DNA of 8,375 bases. It comes from Pseudomonadota bacterium. Lineage in GTDB: Bacteria; Pseudomonadota; Alphaproteobacteria; Micropepsales; Micropepsaceae. The notes below the pieces were generated by a model, which saw nothing but the letters and a program-made list of their open reading frames with translations, did no database searches and was not told the origin of the DNA. The translations under genes were made by a program, and so were the position numbers. Every line of letters begins with the position of its first letter. The stretch's first letter is position 1. Positions 5,603-8,375 of this stretch are shown in pieces. Where the stretch lies: contig JAKBAU010000150.1 in the NCBI GenBank assembly GCA_021808875.1, positions 1 through 8,375 of the forward strand, read 5' to 3'.

Positions 5603-7690
5603 ATGCGCCCTGCGATTCTGTTTCCCCTCTTTGCCGAGTCCCGCAGCCTTGCGGGCATCGGCCCCAAATTTGAAAGGCTGATCGCCAAGGCGGCCGGCCC
5701 TCGTCTCGTCGATCTCATCTTTGCCCCGCCGGTGGGTGTCATCGACCGCAGGTATCGGCCTAGCATTGCCGCAGCAGAACCTGGACGCATCGCCACGCTC
5801 ACTGTGACGGTGCAGTCCCATCTACCCGCGCGCGACCGCCGGCAGCCCATGCGCGTGCGTTGCACTGATGACAGCGGCACCATTGACCTTGTCTACTTTC
5901 ATCCGCACAAGGACTATATCGAACGGCAATTGCCGCCGAGCCAGACCCGCGTGATCTCCGGGCGCGTTGAGCACTTTAATGGCCGGGTGCAGATGGCCCA
6001 TCCCGATTATGTGCTGAGCGTGAACGAGGCGGCGACGATGCCTGCGATCGAGCCTGTCTATCGGCTGACAGAAGGGCTTTCCCAAAAGATCATGGGACGA
6101 GCCGTGCGCGCTGCACTGGAACGCGTACCACAGTTGCCAGAATGGAATGATGCGCATTTCCTCCGCGCGCGTGGCTGGACCAGCTTCAATGAAGCGCTCG
6201 CGGCGCTGCATGCGCCACGGGGAGAAGCCGAGCTGTCAGCGCTGACGCCGGCACGTGCCAGGCTTGCCTATGACGAACTTCTCGCCAATCAGCTGGCACT
6301 CATCATGATGCGGGAGCGGCTGCGTGGTCGCAAAGGACGGGTGGTGGTGGGTGATGGCCGGCTACGCCGCAAGGCCGTTGCGGCCCTGCCGTTTTCACTG
6401 ACGCCAGCGCAGCTGGCCGCTACCGCCGAAATCGACGCCGACATGGCTTCGCCCTTACGCATGCTGCGGCTTCTGCAGGGAGATGTTGGATCGGGCAAGA
6501 CGGTGATTGCGATGCTGGCGCTGCTGAGCGCGGTCGAAGCCGGCATGCAGGGCGCCTTCATGGCGCCGACCGAACTGCTCGCCCGTCAGCACATGGGTGC
6601 GCTGGCAGCAATGGCACAGGCGGCCGGAATACGGCTTGCCCTGCTCACCGGCCGGGAACGCGGTGCCGCCCGCCATACGCTTTTGTCCGCGCTCAAGAGC
6701 CAGGACATTGACATCGTGGTCGGAACCCATGCGCTCTTCAGCGAGGAGGTCGCGTTCGCTGATCTTGGCCTTGCGGTCATCGATGAGCAGCATCGCTTCG
6801 GCGTACATCAGCGCATGCAGCTGCAGGGCAAGGGCCATGCGCCGGTCGATGTGCTGGTGATGACGGCAACCCCCATTCCGCGCACCCTTGCCCTGACCGC
6901 CTATGGCGACATGGATGTAACGCGGCTGACGGGCCGGCCACCGGGGCGAAAGCCGGTCGATACGCGCGTTCTGAGTGCCGAGCGTCTGGATGAAGTCGTC
7001 AGTCATCTGCGGCGTGCCATCACCGCCGGTGCGCGAGCTTACTGGGTATGCCCCCTGATTGAAGAATCGGAAAACAGCGACCTTGCCGCCGCAGAGGCGC
7101 GCTATGCCATGCTCAAGAACGCCCTCGGCGCTGCAACGGTTGGCCTTGTCCATGGCCGTCTGAAAACAGCCGAACGCGACGCCACCATGGCGGCTTTCAA
7201 ATCTGGAGAGATCAAGCTCGTTGTCGCCACCACCGTGATCGAAGTCGGTGTCGATGTTCCGCAGGCCACCATCATGGTAGTGGAGCACGCCGAACGTTTT
7301 GGTCTTGCGCAGCTGCATCAGCTGCGTGGGCGCGTGGGTCGGGGCAGTGGTAAGTCGACCTGCCTTCTTGTCTATCATGGACCTTTAGGCGAGATCGCGC
7401 GGCAGCGCCTCAAGGTGCTGCGCGAGAGCGATGACGGCTTCGTCATTGCCGAAGAAGATCTGCGCCTGCGCGGTGCCGGCGAACTCCTCGGGGTCCGCCA
7501 GAGCGGACTCGCAGACTTCCGGCTCGCCGAGCTTCCTGTCCATGGCGAGCTTCTGGCTGCGGCCCATGATGATGCACGGCTCATCTACGCCAAGGACCCG
7601 CAGCTGAAATCAGCGCGCGGCACCGCCCTCAGAGTACTACTATATCTTTTTGGTCGTGACGAAGCGGCCCGTTACCTAACGACAGGATAG
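5603..7690 (+). CDS. recG: ATP-dependent DNA helicase RecG
   Basis: A complete protein of 695 residues from the ATG at 5603; a GTG immediately before it (5600) would add one residue. RecG of E. coli has 693. I chose the ATG because alphaproteobacterial RecG proteins typically begin MRP, as here. RecG is a monomeric cytoplasmic double-stranded DNA translocase that reverses stalled replication forks and unwinds D-loops, R-loops and branched intermediates. Numbering from the ATG, the N-terminal part holds a helix-hairpin-helix-like SLAGIGPKF (15-23) and the OB-fold wedge domain (about 60-137). The SF2 core follows: Walker A GDVGSGKT (293-300), APTELLARQH (321-330), VGTHALF (373-379), DEQH (394-397), TATPIPRTL (421-429), EVGVDVP (547-553) and QLRGRVGR (573-580). 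The TRG motif LRLRGAGELLGVRQSG (620-635) is intact, as is the C-terminal helical hook region. The gene diverges from sdhE-mfd, and no ribosome-binding site is visible. The phosphotransferase gene starts 32 bp after its stop. Confidence -1.
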   Translation: MRPAILFPLFAESRSLAGIGPKFERLIAKAAGPRLVDLIFAPPVGVIDRRYRPSIAAAEPGRIATLTVTVQSHLPARDRRQPMRVRCTDDSGTIDLVYFHPHKDYIERQLPPSQTRVISGRVEHFNGRVQMAHPDYVLSVNEAATMPAIEPVYRLTEGLSQKIMGRAVRAALERVPQLPEWNDAHFLRARGWTSFNEALAALHAPRGEAELSALTPARARLAYDELLANQLALIMMRERLRGRKGRVVVGDGRLRRKAVAALPFSLTPAQLAATAEIDADMASPLRMLRLLQGDVGSGKTVIAMLALLSAVEAGMQGAFMAPTELLARQHMGALAAMAQAAGIRLALLTGRERGAARHTLLSALKSQDIDIVVGTHALFSEEVAFADLGLAVIDEQHRFGVHQRMQLQGKGHAPVDVLVMTATPIPRTLALTAYGDMDVTRLTGRPPGRKPVDTRVLSAERLDEVVSHLRRAITAGARAYWVCPLIEESENSDLAAAEARYAMLKNALGAATVGLVHGRLKTAERDATMAAFKSGEIKLVVATTVIEVGVDVPQATIMVVEHAERFGLAQLHQLRGRVGRGSGKSTCLLVYHGPLGEIARQRLKVLRESDDGFVIAEEDLRLRGAGELLGVRQSGLADFRLAELPVHGELLAAAHDDARLIYAKDPQLKSARGTALRVLLYLFGRDEAARYLTTG

Positions 7691-7726
7691 ATGCCGGGCT
7701 CGGTTCGTGATTTGGTGGCGACATGA
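7691..7726 (+). CDS. Possible 11-codon mini-ORF linking recG to the phosphotransferase gene
   Basis: An ATG directly abuts the recG TAG stop. It opens an 11-codon frame (MPGSVRDLVAT) whose TGA overlaps the ATG of the next gene as ATGA (7723-7726). AGGA lies three bases before this ATG, inside the recG end, which is closer than ideal. The arrangement would let ribosomes ending recG restart and be handed on to the phosphotransferase. A frame this short can easily arise by chance. Confidence -1.
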   Translation: MPGSVRDLVAT

Positions 7727-8375
7727 AAGCTGAATTTTTCCAGCCCCTGAGCCGGGCACTGGCCCGAGCCTGGCCGGGTTTTAGTCAGATCACCGATGCG
7801 GTGCGCCTGTCGGGAGGCGCGAGCCAGGAAACCTGGGCGCTCGATGCCGAGGTCGCTGGCGCAACGGAGCGTCTCATCCTGCGCCGGGCTCCTGGCGGGC
7901 ATTCCTCCCCCACCGCCGTGCCGCTAGCTACCGAGGCCATCGTCATTGAGACGGTGCGCGAGGCGGGCGGCAAGGTGCCGCGTGTGCGCTATGTGCTCAA
8001 GGAAGAGGACGGCGCCGGTCAGGGCTATGTGATGGACCGCCTTGAGGGCGAGACCATCGCCCGCAAGATCCTGCGCGAGGCCGAATTTGCCGTCATCCGC
8101 CCGCAACTTGCTGCGGCCTGTGGCCAGGAGCTCGCACGCATCCACAGGGTCGAGACACGGGCCCTCGCGGCAGTTCTCCCGACGGTGGATGGCCCGACCC
8201 AGCTGGCGCGCTATCGCGCCATCTATGACGGCTATGATCATCCTGACCCCGTGTTCGAGATGGCGTTTCGCTGGCTCGAGCCGCGCCTGAAGCCACCGGC
8301 TGAGATCGCCCTCGTCCATGGTGATTTCCGCCATGGCAATCTTCTCATCTCACCCCAGGGGCTTGAAGCGGTACT
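7723..8375 (+). CDS. APH-fold phosphotransferase, ACAD10/11-like, 3' end beyond window
   Basis: The frame from the ATG at 7723 is open for 217 codons to the right edge; relatives are usually about 330-350 residues. The small-lobe ATP-binding region shows LSGGASQETW (29-38) and LILRR (51-55). A conserved Glu in TEAIVIE (70-76) and the hinge-like GYVMDRLEGET (101-111) follow. The catalytic loop is HGDFRHGN (199-206), giving the expected H-G-D-x4-N pattern with Asp201 as the likely catalytic base; the metal-binding motif lies past the edge. This is the phosphotransferase family (PF01636) that includes choline and aminoglycoside kinases. The GGASQETW and HGDFRHGN forms resemble the ACAD10/ACAD11 kinase-like domain, which in those proteins phosphorylates 4-hydroxy acyl-CoA for beta-oxidation, more than resistance enzymes. 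The substrate here is not known. A weak ribosome site GGTGG precedes the ATG by 4 bases. It follows recG by 32 bp on the same strand and is probably co-transcribed. Confidence -1.
   Translation, partial: MKAEFFQPLSRALARAWPGFSQITDAVRLSGGASQETWALDAEVAGATERLILRRAPGGHSSPTAVPLATEAIVIETVREAGGKVPRVRYVLKEEDGAGQGYVMDRLEGETIARKILREAEFAVIRPQLAAACGQELARIHRVETRALAAVLPTVDGPTQLARYRAIYDGYDHPDPVFEMAFRWLEPRLKPPAEIALVHGDFRHGNLLISPQGLEAV

Noticed and set aside
5438..5883. Minus-strand frames over the recG 5' end
   Set aside because: They overlap the recG N-terminus and wedge domain in antisense, and their Arg/Ala-rich products look like shadow translation.
6455..7378. 307-codon minus-strand reading frame antisense to recG
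   Set aside because: It is fully opposite intact recG helicase motifs. Its faint resemblance to a frame antisense to mfd follows from the shared helicase motifs on the coding strands.
7723..8375. Aminoglycoside resistance gene
   Set aside because: The HGD-x4-N loop is shared across the whole phosphotransferase fold. The motif variants and core-genome context point to an ACAD10/11-like enzyme, with no sign of a mobile element.

Overview
The window is GC-rich, densely coded DNA that reads as an ordinary chromosomal (core-genome) segment of an alphaproteobacterium. The lineage call rests on the head-to-tail sdhE-mfd pair lying divergent to recG, on the Walker B variant DEEQ in Mfd, and on a RecG N-terminus beginning MRP. 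The lineage link of these three traits is from memory and was not searched. I cannot name a genus.

Layout. Bases 1-1216 (minus strand) hold the first 405 codons of a multi-pass membrane glycosyltransferase of the GT39/PMT_2 type, cut by the left edge. A 133-bp gap follows, with a short palindrome but no clear terminator. Bases 1350-4820 (minus) are a complete mfd, the transcription-repair coupling factor. Its TTG start lies 3 bp after the stop of sdhE (4824-5123, minus), the FAD-dependent flavinylation/assembly factor of succinate dehydrogenase, so the two probably form one translationally coupled unit. Bases 5124-5599 are the divergent control region between sdhE and recG. This is the only part of the window with unexplained structure: a possible short ORF overlapping the sdhE start, a hairpin over the sdhE start codon, a nested inverted repeat, a CGATAGC direct repeat, a terminator-like hairpin pointing at recG, and a weak promoter-like pair of hexamers close to the recG start. 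Bases 5603-7690 (plus) are a complete recG. From 7723 to the right edge (plus) lies the first 217 codons of an APH-fold phosphotransferase of the ACAD10/11-like type, probably co-transcribed with recG.

Functionally, Mfd and RecG are related DNA translocases that share an SF2 helicase core followed by a TRG module. Mfd removes stalled RNA polymerase and recruits UvrA; RecG remodels stalled forks and R-loops or D-loops. SdhE serves the TCA cycle and respiration. The membrane glycosyltransferase and the phosphotransferase have no evident link to repair.

I see no mobile element, CRISPR array, rRNA or tRNA, phage gene or defence cassette, and no convincing new system. The observations most worth checking are the small structures in the sdhE-recG interval and the possible mini-ORF between recG and the phosphotransferase gene.
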